Of a DNA stretch of 58,281 bases, positions 24,173-33,526 are shown in pieces. The notes under the pieces were generated by a model. The model was not told the origin of the DNA and searched no databases. It saw only the letters and a list, made by a program, of their open reading frames with translations. Every line of letters starts with the position of its first letter. The first letter of the stretch is position 1. Origin of the DNA: WJMT01 sp964611275 (lineage in GTDB: Bacteria; Acidobacteriota; Aminicenantia; Aminicenantales; Aminicenantaceae); the NCBI GenBank assembly GCA_964611275.1, contig CAZSZS010000037.1, positions 1-58,281 of the forward strand, given 5' to 3'. Made by a program: the position numbers and the translations under genes.

Positions 24173-26347
24173 TTATAAAGATGAGCGGGAAAGAGAGAAA
24201 TTATTTATAATCACCTCTTCAGTGCTGTTGATTTCCAGTCGATTCCCTCTGGCTTTTAATGTCTTTTTATCCGGCACTTCGATTGCGAGCTTTTTTTTCA
24301 CATCATGGATGCTTTCTTCATGCACAATTTGCCCGTTGAGCCTGACCGATATATGAACCGCTTTCTGATTTGTTTTTTCAAGTTCGAGCAGGATGTATCT
24401 TTTTGATTTGAGCGAATAATAAGGAAGCTGGTAAAGAAATGTTTCTCCCTTTCTTTTTTCAGCGATGATCCCTACGATGCCCTCCGGAAGCACCTCCACT
24501 CGGCTGAGAAGGCCCATTTGACCGGCCTTTTTAAAGCCGGATATGATGTCACTCCAGAGCTTGCTGAAATGTCTCCTCATTTCTGGCCGGGCATCTCTTG
24601 ATGATTTTCCTATATCCAGCATGGATTTGTGGAAGATGATGATTTTGACTCCATGGTCCCTCAGGTAGCTCAGGATTTTTTTGTCAACGAGATCTCTGGG
24701 GATATTCTCCGCAGGAAGAAAATACCCGTTCTTGAATATTTCCAGGGTATCATAAATCCCTACACCGTAATGTCCGTTGTAGATGTGTTTGTTATGCAAG
24801 TGGGTCATGAGAGAGTAGATCTTGAAATCTTGCCATCCGCCTCTGTGGTAGGGGAGCTCCAGCACGCCAAAGTAATCAGGATAATCTTCTATTTTATTAT
24901 AGAGATTTTTTACAGAGTGATCGTATTCTAAAAAGGGCCCTACTCTAAGAGAGGTAGGGAAGTTTTCGAATAGCATAACAACAGAGATGACTCCTATGAT
25001 GAGGGCTTTCTTTTTTGTTGATTTTATGTTTTGAACAAAGGCTTTGGACCCAAGAAAGGCAAGAAGGATCCAGAGAAAAATAAAATAGTACTGCAGTCTC
25101 CACACACCTCGAAGACGGTTTATCCAAGGAAATACAGCTGAGATCATATTTAAAAAATTGTATTCAAAAGGGATATATCTGTGAATGGCCCCGAAATAAC
25201 TGAGAAAAACAAAGATGAGGAGCCCTAAGACCACTTTTTCGTGGATGAAAATTTTTTTCCAGACAAAAACGGTGTTGACCGCAAAAACAGCTATGAGAGA
25301 GAGCATGGAAACATCCAGTGCTTTATAGAGATGTTCCAAGGGGATAACACGCCAGAATTTAAGAAGAAAAGGCATGACCAGCAGCACTAACAGAGTATAG
25401 TTAGCGGCCTTCACGGCCTTTGTCTTTGCTTTGGAGAAGAAATAAAAAAATATCAGGAACGAAGCTATGATACCCAGGTGCAGAGGATAGGGACGGCCTC
25501 TCAGGAATTTAAAGGTCAGAGGAAACCAGGATGAATAAAAATTTATTGACGGGATTAACACCCTTCTTTTTAATGACTGTTCCTGATAGTCAATATCTAA
25601 AGGATTTGACATGTAGGGATGGAATACAGCCAGTATGAATACAACTAAAAGGATCAATCCTATGCTCAACTGAGCGATATTTTTTAAAGATATCTTTCGT
25701 TTGATAGCCAGAGATATTAAAAACAATACCATACAGAACAAAGATGTAAGAAAAAAGAGAGAAAGAGAGAACAGGGCCTGCACAAAGAGAAAAAAATAGA
25801 AGAGAAGGACGTCCCTTCTCGTGGATTCCCGGATGTATCTTAACAGAAAGTGAACCGTTAGAATCGATAAGGGGAAAAACAGCATGGCAGGATGGGGATA
25901 ATTGATTTGCTTTATGGGATGGAGAATATAAACAGCTCCTGCAGCAATGGACAGAAATTCGTTTTGAATAAAATCCCTGGTCAGATAATAAATTGAAAAT
26001 CCGCCTAAGATCAATGAAAGGACGATCATAAGATTATAAAGAAAATAAATGTTTTTGAGTCCTATCCAGTAAAAAGGGATGAGAAGGAAGCTCTGTCCGA
26101 AAAAATTCACTCCCGCAGTTAAGGTAAAAAAATAAGGATAATAGATCGGAAAATGATAAAGATCTGAAAAGTTAAAAGCGGATATTGTGTTCATATTGTG
26201 CATGAGAATTCCTGCCGCTATATAGGTATCAGGATAATAGGGAAGGATTATTTTCGATAAAAAACCGGGGACAAGAAAATAAATGGAAAGCAGAGAGAAG
26301 ACAGCAAAAATAAGGAAAAGTTTTAAAAATTTATATCGTTTCATCAA
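24173..26347 (-). CDS. GT-C-like multi-spanning membrane protein (downstream paralogue)
   Basis: 724 aa. About a dozen transmembrane helices cover residues 1 to about 455. A soluble C-terminal part follows (about residues 470-724), with VLELPYHRGGW, NKHIYNGHYGVG and VKIIIFHKSML. The first loop (YPDTYIAAGILMHN) and the segment HFPIYYPYFFTLTAGVNFFG have the layout of GT-C-superfamily membrane glycosyltransferase-like proteins (YfhO/mannosyltransferase style), which use lipid-linked sugars. Enzyme activity is inferred only from this layout. The start overlaps the stop of its tandem paralogue as ATGA. Confidence 0.75.
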   Translation of the reverse strand: MMKRYKFLKLFLIFAVFSLLSIYFLVPGFLSKIILPYYPDTYIAAGILMHNMNTISAFNFSDLYHFPIYYPYFFTLTAGVNFFGQSFLLIPFYWIGLKNIYFLYNLMIVLSLILGGFSIYYLTRDFIQNEFLSIAAGAVYILHPIKQINYPHPAMLFFPLSILTVHFLLRYIRESTRRDVLLFYFFLFVQALFSLSLFFLTSLFCMVLFLISLAIKRKISLKNIAQLSIGLILLVVFILAVFHPYMSNPLDIDYQEQSLKRRVLIPSINFYSSWFPLTFKFLRGRPYPLHLGIIASFLIFFYFFSKAKTKAVKAANYTLLVLLVMPFLLKFWRVIPLEHLYKALDVSMLSLIAVFAVNTVFVWKKIFIHEKVVLGLLIFVFLSYFGAIHRYIPFEYNFLNMISAVFPWINRLRGVWRLQYYFIFLWILLAFLGSKAFVQNIKSTKKKALIIGVISVVMLFENFPTSLRVGPFLEYDHSVKNLYNKIEDYPDYFGVLELPYHRGGWQDFKIYSLMTHLHNKHIYNGHYGVGIYDTLEIFKNGYFLPAENIPRDLVDKKILSYLRDHGVKIIIFHKSMLDIGKSSRDARPEMRRHFSKLWSDIISGFKKAGQMGLLSRVEVLPEGIVGIIAEKRKGETFLYQLPYYSLKSKRYILLELEKTNQKAVHISVRLNGQIVHEESIHDVKKKLAIEVPDKKTLKARGNRLEINSTEEVIINNFSLSRSSL

Positions 26348-28527
26348 GTATCAAGGTTGTCGGTATGCTTTATTAGAGAAAATTCATTTATAACTATCTC
26401 TTGAGTGCTGATAATTTCCAGTCGGTTCCCTCTGGCCTTTAATGTCTTTTTATCCGGGATTCTGATTAAAAGCTGTTTTTCCATATTTTGGAGGTTGCCT
26501 TCATACAGGGATTGACCATTGAGACTGATGGATATACGCACAGATTCCTGATTTGTTTTTTCAATGTCCAGCAGGATGTTTTTTTTTGATTTGAGCGAAT
26601 AATAAGGAAGCTGGTAAAGAAATGTATTCCCTTTTCGTTTTTCAGTGATGACGCCCACGATCCCCTCCGGAAGCACCTCCACTCTACTGAGAAGCCCTAT
26701 TTGGCCGGCCTCTTTAAATCCGGATATGATGTCACTCCAGAGTCTGTTGAGCTGCTGCGTTTTTTCTGTCCGATCTTTTCCTGATATATCCCCTATGACC
26801 AGCATGGATTTGTGGAAGATGATGATTTTGACTCCATGGTCCCTCAGGCAGTTCAGGATTTCCTTGTCGACGATATCCATGGGGATATTCTCCGCAGGGT
26901 GGAAGTATCCACGTTTAAAGATATCCAGCGGATCAAAAATCCCTGCACCGTAGTAGCCATTGTAGATGTGTTTGTTGTGAAAGAGAGTCATTAGGGAGTA
27001 GATTTTCAAGTCATTCCACCCTCCTTTATAATGAGGGAGCTCCAGTACACCATAATAGTCCGGAAAGTCTTTAACCTTGCTGTAAAGATTTTTAACAGAG
27101 GGATTGTATTCGAGAAGCGGACCTGTCCTTACAGGAGGAGGAAAATTTTCAAAGAGAACGAGCCCTCCTATAAGAACGATGAGGGCAGCTTTTCTTTTTT
27201 TGTCTTTCATGCTTTTGACAAGGGCTTTGTATCCCAGAAAGACAAGAAGGATCCAGAGAAAAATAAAATAATACCTTAATTTCCATTCTCCTTTTAACCG
27301 GTTTATCTGGGGAAGAAAAGAGGCCATGAAGCTGAGAAAATTGTACTTAAAGGGAATAAATCTGAACAAAGCTTTGAAATATCCAATGAAGGTAAAGAGT
27401 ATTCCTCCGAGGAGAATTTTTTCATTTACCGAGATATGTTTCCATATAAAGAGAGTATTGAGAGCAAATAACAGGATCACACAGATAACAAAGGGGTCCA
27501 GCATTTTATACAGATTTGCCAAGGGGACAGCTCTCCAGAACACAAAGAAAACAGGAAGCACAAGAAGAACCAGAAGTGCATAGTTCGAGGTTTGAAGATA
27601 TTTTTTTTCTGTTTTGGAATAAAAAAAATAAAAGACAAGAAATGAGGCTATGACTCCCAAATACAAAGGAGAGGGACGGCCTCTGAGAAATTTAAAAGTC
27701 AGGGGGAACCAGGACGAGTAGAAATCCAGAGAAGAGATAAGCACTGCTTTTCCGACGTGCTGCTGCTTGTAGGAGATGTCCAGGGGGTTTGAGATGTAAG
27801 GATAGAATACAGCCAGTATGAATACAGCTAAAAGGATCAATCCTATGCTCAACTGAGCAATATTTTTTAAAGAAATCTTTCGTTTGATAGCCAGAGATAT
27901 TAAGAACAGTACCACACTGAACAAAGATGTAAGAAAAAATAAAGAGAGAGAAAAAAGGGCCTGCAGAAAAAGAAGAACATAGAAAAAAAAGGCATCCCTC
28001 CATTGAGATCTCTGTATGTATCTGAAGAGAAAAAACACGGCACAGATGGATAAGGGGAAAAACAGCATGGCAGGATGGGGATAATTGATTTGTTTCATGG
28101 GAAGGAAAACATACAAAGCTCCTGCTGTGAGAGACAGGAACTCGGTTTTAATGAAATATCTGGTTAAGTAATAGACAGCCAGTCCTCCCAGGATCAAAGA
28201 GATGAGAAGCATCAGGTTGTAGAGAGTGTATATGTTTCTGATGCCGAACAAATAAAACGGTGTTAACAGAAGGCTCTGGCCAAAGAAGTTCACTCCGGCG
28301 GTCAGCGTATAAGAGTAGGGATAAAAAATTGGAAAATGATAGAGATTTGAAAAATCCAGGCTTGTTACAGCTTTTATGTTATGGATGAGAATGCCCACGG
28401 CAATATAATTGTCTGCATGAGTGTGAAGGGCTAATTGAGAGTTAAAATAAGGCACAAGAAAATAGAGGGAGGCGAGAGACAAGAAAGTGTATATGAGGAT
28501 CAGTTTAAGAAGTCTGTGCTTTTTCAT
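26344..28527 (-). CDS. GT-C-like multi-spanning membrane protein (upstream paralogue)
   Basis: 727 aa, collinear with the next gene throughout. It has the same first loop (HADNYIAVGILIHN), the segment HFPIFYPYSYTLTAGVNFFG and the soluble C-terminal part (VLELPHYKGGW, YNGYYGAGIFDPL). The two are a tandem duplication. A 98-bp DNA stretch (27806-27903 against 25623-25720) differs at only 3 positions, while most of the genes have diverged more. No Shine-Dalgarno sequence is seen before the ATG at 28527, but a good promoter lies upstream. Confidence 0.75.
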   Translation of the reverse strand: MKKHRLLKLILIYTFLSLASLYFLVPYFNSQLALHTHADNYIAVGILIHNIKAVTSLDFSNLYHFPIFYPYSYTLTAGVNFFGQSLLLTPFYLFGIRNIYTLYNLMLLISLILGGLAVYYLTRYFIKTEFLSLTAGALYVFLPMKQINYPHPAMLFFPLSICAVFFLFRYIQRSQWRDAFFFYVLLFLQALFSLSLFFLTSLFSVVLFLISLAIKRKISLKNIAQLSIGLILLAVFILAVFYPYISNPLDISYKQQHVGKAVLISSLDFYSSWFPLTFKFLRGRPSPLYLGVIASFLVFYFFYSKTEKKYLQTSNYALLVLLVLPVFFVFWRAVPLANLYKMLDPFVICVILLFALNTLFIWKHISVNEKILLGGILFTFIGYFKALFRFIPFKYNFLSFMASFLPQINRLKGEWKLRYYFIFLWILLVFLGYKALVKSMKDKKRKAALIVLIGGLVLFENFPPPVRTGPLLEYNPSVKNLYSKVKDFPDYYGVLELPHYKGGWNDLKIYSLMTLFHNKHIYNGYYGAGIFDPLDIFKRGYFHPAENIPMDIVDKEILNCLRDHGVKIIIFHKSMLVIGDISGKDRTEKTQQLNRLWSDIISGFKEAGQIGLLSRVEVLPEGIVGVITEKRKGNTFLYQLPYYSLKSKKNILLDIEKTNQESVRISISLNGQSLYEGNLQNMEKQLLIRIPDKKTLKARGNRLEIISTQEIVINEFSLIKHTDNLDT

Positions 28528-28559
28528 TGGAATTTAAGATGTTAAGCTAATTTAGGTAA

Positions 28560-28588
28560 ATTATATGGAAATAAGGAGCCGGAGGCAA
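28560..28588 (-). promoter_or_regulatory. Promoter of the GT-C-like gene pair
   Basis: On the minus strand: TTGCCT (28588-28583), a 17-bp spacer, and TATAAT (28565-28560). It lies 32 bp before the start codon. Confidence 0.65.
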
Positions 28589-28716
28589 TGCTTTAATAAT
28601 GGGAGAAGTGCAGCTGAACAAGAAATCATCCCCTGTATCAATAGATGAAGGGATTGCCTGGATTTTTGAATTGATTGAAATTCCTAGGTTTATTTTATAG
28701 AATAACAAAAATCTTT

Positions 28717-31700
28717 ATGCGTCATCAAAAGAGTCTTTTAGGCAAAAGAGCCATTGTTTTCTCTCTTGCACTTTTTTCGTTTTGTTTTTCTATCCTTTTT
28801 GCTGATAAAATCCGTTTACGGTTTGATAATATTTCCATAGATGAAGGCCTGTCTCAAAATTCAGGAAATTGTATTATTCAGGATAAACATGGTTTTATGT
28901 GGCTTGGAACAGAAGACGGACTCAACAGATATGATGGGCATGAGTTTATCGTGTACGACAATAACCCTGATAATCCCCACCGGATTTCGGACGGGTATAT
29001 TCTGTCTCTTTTTGAAGACGGCCGGGGAATACTCTGGGTAGGAACTAATAACGGAGGCCTGAATAAATATGATAGGAATAATGAGAAATTTATTTCCTAT
29101 ATGCATGAAGACACCGATCCTTACAGTCTCAGCAACAATCATGTTCAATGTATACAGGAAGATAGTCAGGGGTTTATATGGGTAGGGACTATTGACGGAT
29201 TGAATAGGTTTGATCTCAAAGAGGAAAAATTTATTCATTACAGGAATGATCCAGAATCCCAGGAAAGCTTGAGCAGCCGTGTGGTGAATGCTGTTCTTGA
29301 GGACAGCCGTGGGGACCTCTGGATCGGAACAGAAAACGGGCTTAACCTTTTTGACAGAGGGAGCGGGAATTTTAAAAAGTATTTTCATGCCTCCGCTGAC
29401 CCTCATAGTTTATCCGACAACACTGTTCACTGTCTCTATGAAGATAAAAATGGAATCATCTGGATAGGGACTGAAGAGGGTCTGAATAGATACGACCGGG
29501 ATTCAAATGAGTTTATCGTATACAAACATGAGGCAGGTGATCCTGATTCTTTATCTAATAACAGGATTCGTTCCATATGCGAGGTTGACAGAGGAGATTT
29601 ATGGATCGCCACTTTCGGAGGAGGATTGAACCATTTTGATTTCGACACCCAGAATTTCATTCATTGGGACAGTAAGGATAGGGGGGATGAAAACCTGAAC
29701 AGTGATTTTATTCAGACCATTTATAGGGACAGGACTGGTCTTTTGTGGTTAGGGACATTTGGCGCTGGTTTTAACCGGTTTGATCCAAAAGGAAGAAGGT
29801 TTATTCATCATAAGTTAAGTACTCCAGGCGTTTCTAATGTTTTGGCTAATAACGTTTTTTCTATCTATGAAGATGATGAGAATATACTTTGGGTCGGAAC
29901 TTACGGAACAGGGCTCTATCGATTTGACAGAGAATCAGAAGAGATAAAAAATTACAGGTATGATCCCGGAGATCCGGAAAGTCTGAGCAGTAATAATGTC
30001 CGGGCTATATGCGAAGATGACGAAGGGAATTTTTGGATTGGAACATATGACGGATTGAACCGTTTTGATAAAGTGAGTGAAAAATTTTTACGTTTCACTC
30101 ATGATGACAGCGATCCTAACAGCCTCACGAATAATTATATTAGGGAAATTTATAAAGACAGATCAGGTTGTCTCTGGATCGGGACTTTGGGAGGAGGCCT
30201 TAATAAATTAATACCCAAAAGCAGTAAATTCATTCACTTCACTCCCGAACATGAGAACTCGAACAGCCTGAGCGGGAATAGAGTGGTATCTGTTTTGGAA
30301 GGCAGCAAAGGGTGTTTCTGGTTTGGTACAGGTTCGGGACTGAGTAAGTATGACCCGGCCAAGGAAAAGTTCACATGTTATAGGTGTGACAGAGAGAATC
30401 CGAACAGCGTAAGCAATGACAGGATCCTTTGTGTCTATGAGGATAGAAACGGAACGATCTGGGCAGGCACTTATGGAGGAGGCCTTAATAAATTTGATGA
30501 GAAGACAGAAAATTTTGTGCATTACAGGAAAAAAGACGGGCTGCCCAACAATGTTGTTTATGGTATTTTAGAAGATAAGCTTGGTTTTCTCTGGTTAAGC
30601 ACCAATAGAGGATTATCTAGGTTCGATCCGGTGAAGGAAAGCTTTTGGAATTTCGATGTCCATGACGGACTGCAGAGTAATGAGTTTAATTCAGGGTCCT
30701 TCTATAAAAGCAACCGCAGCGAGTTTTTTTTCGGAGGGATCAATGGTTTTAATGCGTTTTATCCTGAAAGTTTTGAACCTGACACAAACATTCCTCCTGT
30801 GATTTTTACTGATTTTCAGATATCTTATAATTCGGTCTCTGTTGGTGAAGAGGTGAATGGGTATTTAATACTCACCAAGTCAATGACCGAGACTGACAGC
30901 GTTAAGATCTCTTACAAAGAAAGAGTCATAACTTTTAAGTTTGCAGCTCTTTACTTTATGTCACCTAAAGGAAACAGTTTTGCTTATAAAATGGAAAATT
31001 TAGATGAAGACTGGCATTATATCGGGAATGAAAATTCAGTGACATTTACGCATCTTTCTCCTGGCAAATACATCCTAAGAGTGAAAGCTGCAAATCCGGA
31101 TGGAGTATGGAATGAGGAAGGAAGAGCGGTCGCTATAACAATGATTCCTCCTTTTTGGATGACCTGGTGGTTCCGTGGAACAGTTGCATTCTCTATTATA
31201 GTTTTGGTATTTTTCGGATATAGATTAAGGACTCTGGATATAAGGAAAAGAAACATACGTCTTAAGGAGGTCAACATAGAATTGAGCCAGCAGATCGCGG
31301 AGCGGAAAAATGCTGAAGAAGAGCTGAAAAAGTCGCAGGAAGAACTGGAAAAAAAAGTGGAGGAGCGCACGGTCAGTTTGAGCGAAGCCAATAAGGAATT
31401 GGGGAAATCTATTAAGGAAAAGGATGCAATGCTTAAAGAGATCCATCACAGGGTAAAAAATAACATGCAGATCGTATCCAGTTTGCTCAGGCTTCAGAGC
31501 AGGAAAATCAAGGATAAAAAGGCGCTGGGAATCTTTAATCAAAGTCAAAATCAGATAAAATCCATGGCTTTTATCCATGAGAAACTCTATCAATCAAAAA
31601 ATTTATCAAGTGTTGATTTTGGCAGTTATATAGAGAAAGTGGTCAAGCATCTCGCCTATTTTTATGAAGGAGAAAAAAAGCAGATCAAGTTTGATATAAG

Positions 31701-32013
31701 CATAGAGAATATTTTTCTTGATATAAATAGAGCCATTCCTTTGGGTTTGATAATAAATGAATTGGTGACAAATTCCCTGAAATATGCTTTTCCTCCTGGA
31801 GAAAAAGGTGAGATACACATCCATTTGAAGAAAAGTCTGGAAGGGAAGCACATTCTTGTGATAGGGGATAACGGATTGGGCGTGCAATCGGATAAAGAAA
31901 TCTTTGAATCAGAAACAATGGGTGTGCAGATTGTTCAGGATCTTGTCAGACAGATAAACGGGACGATTGAGCTTGAGATGGAAAAAGGCCTGGCTTATCG
32001 GATTGTATTTTGA
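28717..32013 (+). CDS. Two-component-regulator propeller sensor histidine kinase (HisKA_2 type)
   Basis: 1098 aa from the ATG at 28717, chosen because the signal peptide (SLLGKRAIVFSLALFSFCFS) then lies at the N-terminus; a TTG at 28675 would add 14 residues. About fourteen propeller repeats (pattern 'SLSNN.V..I.ED..G.LWIGT..GGLN.FD') fill residues 35 to about 690 as two periplasmic beta-propellers. A Y_Y_Y domain (about 730-805), one transmembrane helix (about 815-838) and a coiled coil follow. The kinase core has EIHHRVKNNMQ (His910/911), the N-box NELVTNSLKYAF, and DNGLG. It is orphan: no receiver or response regulator is adjacent. The family often senses oligosaccharides. Confidence 0.93.
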   Translation: MRHQKSLLGKRAIVFSLALFSFCFSILFADKIRLRFDNISIDEGLSQNSGNCIIQDKHGFMWLGTEDGLNRYDGHEFIVYDNNPDNPHRISDGYILSLFEDGRGILWVGTNNGGLNKYDRNNEKFISYMHEDTDPYSLSNNHVQCIQEDSQGFIWVGTIDGLNRFDLKEEKFIHYRNDPESQESLSSRVVNAVLEDSRGDLWIGTENGLNLFDRGSGNFKKYFHASADPHSLSDNTVHCLYEDKNGIIWIGTEEGLNRYDRDSNEFIVYKHEAGDPDSLSNNRIRSICEVDRGDLWIATFGGGLNHFDFDTQNFIHWDSKDRGDENLNSDFIQTIYRDRTGLLWLGTFGAGFNRFDPKGRRFIHHKLSTPGVSNVLANNVFSIYEDDENILWVGTYGTGLYRFDRESEEIKNYRYDPGDPESLSSNNVRAICEDDEGNFWIGTYDGLNRFDKVSEKFLRFTHDDSDPNSLTNNYIREIYKDRSGCLWIGTLGGGLNKLIPKSSKFIHFTPEHENSNSLSGNRVVSVLEGSKGCFWFGTGSGLSKYDPAKEKFTCYRCDRENPNSVSNDRILCVYEDRNGTIWAGTYGGGLNKFDEKTENFVHYRKKDGLPNNVVYGILEDKLGFLWLSTNRGLSRFDPVKESFWNFDVHDGLQSNEFNSGSFYKSNRSEFFFGGINGFNAFYPESFEPDTNIPPVIFTDFQISYNSVSVGEEVNGYLILTKSMTETDSVKISYKERVITFKFAALYFMSPKGNSFAYKMENLDEDWHYIGNENSVTFTHLSPGKYILRVKAANPDGVWNEEGRAVAITMIPPFWMTWWFRGTVAFSIIVLVFFGYRLRTLDIRKRNIRLKEVNIELSQQIAERKNAEEELKKSQEELEKKVEERTVSLSEANKELGKSIKEKDAMLKEIHHRVKNNMQIVSSLLRLQSRKIKDKKALGIFNQSQNQIKSMAFIHEKLYQSKNLSSVDFGSYIEKVVKHLAYFYEGEKKQIKFDISIENIFLDINRAIPLGLIINELVTNSLKYAFPPGEKGEIHIHLKKSLEGKHILVIGDNGLGVQSDKEIFESETMGVQIVQDLVRQINGTIELEMEKGLAYRIVF

Positions 32014-32076
32014 TAGGATACCTCAATCCATCTTTTAATATTTCAAGTTTCATGAACACTCTTGCTTTTTTTTGAA

Positions 32077-32970
32077 ATGAGAACCGCATACAGTGAAAAA
32101 ACTGTAGGTACCTGGTCTGTGGTTGCCGCCTATGTATCATGGGGCCTTTTGCCTCTTTTTTGGAAGCTGCTGGATCAGATCCCGGCACAAAAGATACTAG
32201 CACACAGGATTCTATGGTCCTTTGTTTTTCTTTTTATCTTGGTTTTTTCCCAAAAGCATTGGCCTGAGATCAGGCAAATCTTTTCCTTAAAAAAGACAAG
32301 GACCACTTTATCACTCACTTCCCTGATTTTGGGCATGAACTGGTTTATTTACATATGGGCTGTAAATTCAGATCATGTGGTGGAGGCCAGTCTTGGTTAT
32401 TTTATCAATCCTCTGGTAAGTGTTTTACTCGGAGTTTTGTTTCTTAGAGAAAAACTTAATTTCTGGCAGAAGATATCTGTATTTCTCGCTTTTATCGGTG
32501 TTTTGTACAGAGCAGTGAATATTGGGAGTATTCCCTGGATATCTCTTTCTCTTGCCCTGACTTTTGGATTTTATGGGTTTTTCAAGAAAAAAGTCCGGGC
32601 TGATGCTATTGCCGGATTGACGGCTGAAATGATCCTTCTTTTTCCTTTGGCATCTGGTTTTATCATCTTTATGAATATCAAAAATATGGGTGTTATCGGA
32701 AAGGTTTCGTTTCCTATTTTTGTGCTTCTTCTATGCACGGGAATAGTGACATCGCTTCCTCTTCTTTGTTTCAATTACGGGGTGAAAAAAATTGAGCTCA
32801 AGACGGTTGGCTTTCTTCAGTATTTATCCCCGACGTTCCAACTTTTACTGGGAGTTTTTGCTTTTAAGGAGGCGTTCACCTTAAACCATATTGTAAGTTT
32901 CGCGATCATATGGACAGCCCTTCTTATCTATTCCCTATCCCATACTTCCTTTATGCGTAGATACAGATAA
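32077..32970 (+). CDS. rarD: EamA/RarD-family transporter
   Basis: 297 aa from the ATG at 32077; an upstream in-frame TTG would add 5 residues, and neither has a clear ribosome site. Ten hydrophobic helices are visible. The RarD pattern is clear: YVSWGLLPLFWKLLDQIP, ILAHRILWSF, NWFIYIWAVNSDHVVEASLG followed by YFINPLVSVLLG, and QYLSPTFQLLLG. RarD proteins are drug/metabolite transporters of the inner membrane. The name comes from a chloramphenicol-sensitivity phenotype and the natural substrate is not settled. It follows the sensor kinase on the same strand after 63 bp. Confidence 0.9.
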   Translation: MRTAYSEKTVGTWSVVAAYVSWGLLPLFWKLLDQIPAQKILAHRILWSFVFLFILVFSQKHWPEIRQIFSLKKTRTTLSLTSLILGMNWFIYIWAVNSDHVVEASLGYFINPLVSVLLGVLFLREKLNFWQKISVFLAFIGVLYRAVNIGSIPWISLSLALTFGFYGFFKKKVRADAIAGLTAEMILLFPLASGFIIFMNIKNMGVIGKVSFPIFVLLLCTGIVTSLPLLCFNYGVKKIELKTVGFLQYLSPTFQLLLGVFAFKEAFTLNHIVSFAIIWTALLIYSLSHTSFMRRYR

Positions 32971-33028
32971 GATTTGATGAAAAGGATTGACAGGTTTTGT
33001 TATTAATAACCCGCATTATTCATAAGTC

Positions 33029-33050
33029 AACGCCATTTTTTTGTGAATAA
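33029..33050 (+). repeat. Dispersed 22-bp intergenic repeat, variant copy
   Basis: It shares AACGCCATTTTTTT and a GTGAA/ATGAA end with the identical copies at 35105-35126 and 54492-54513. It lies in the gap between rarD and the small acidic protein gene. Confidence 0.45.
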
Positions 33051-33082
33051 TCCGGGACGATTGATTGATCCGGCAGGGGATT

Positions 33083-33358
33083 TTAATAGCAGGAGTTTTG
33101 TTTCCACCAGGAATCAACGATTTCCAGATTTCCCTCTTTGTCTTTGAATAAGAATTTGGTCCCATGTTTGGGGCTCATCTTAAGACCTTCATATATGACG
33201 ATGAGCTGAAGACTTTCATCTTTTTCAAAATATTCCTTGGCTTTGTTAATAGCATCCTCTTCAGAGGCATAGGAATTTTCGTCATCCAGAATAAGAGTGT
33301 CTTCATAAGAATAATCTGTTTTGGCTTTATGCCCTTCGATGAAATACTCGGTTTTCAT
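33083..33358 (-). CDS. Small acidic protein of unknown function (91 aa)
   Basis: The ATG at 33358 is preceded by AGAGGAGT at good spacing, which supports a real gene. The product has no signal peptide or membrane helix. A central helix (YASEEDAINKAKEYFEKDES) sits between predicted beta strands (LQLIVIYEGLKM and TKFLFKDKEGNLEIVDSWW). No family is recognised. It is divergent from the symporter operon. Confidence 0.65.
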   Translation of the reverse strand: MKTEYFIEGHKAKTDYSYEDTLILDDENSYASEEDAINKAKEYFEKDESLQLIVIYEGLKMSPKHGTKFLFKDKEGNLEIVDSWWKQNSCY

Positions 33359-33461
33359 TCTTTACTCCTCTGGTGAAAGTTTGTCACTTAAAAGGCATTA
33401 AAAATATATTTTAGTGGAATCAGTCAATAAAGTAAATTATTTAATGTATTTTTTATGGTCA

Positions 33462-33490
33462 TTGACATGGATGGTATTAAAAAATAAAAT
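33462..33490 (+). promoter_or_regulatory. Promoter of the symporter/hydroxyproline operon
   Basis: A perfect TTGACA (33462-33467), a 17-bp spacer, and TAAAAT (33485-33490), 36 bp before the ATG, which has AAAAGGAGC upstream. Confidence 0.75.
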
Positions 33491-33526
33491 CAACTGGTAT
33501 AGAGCGAATTTCAAAAGGAGCAGAGC

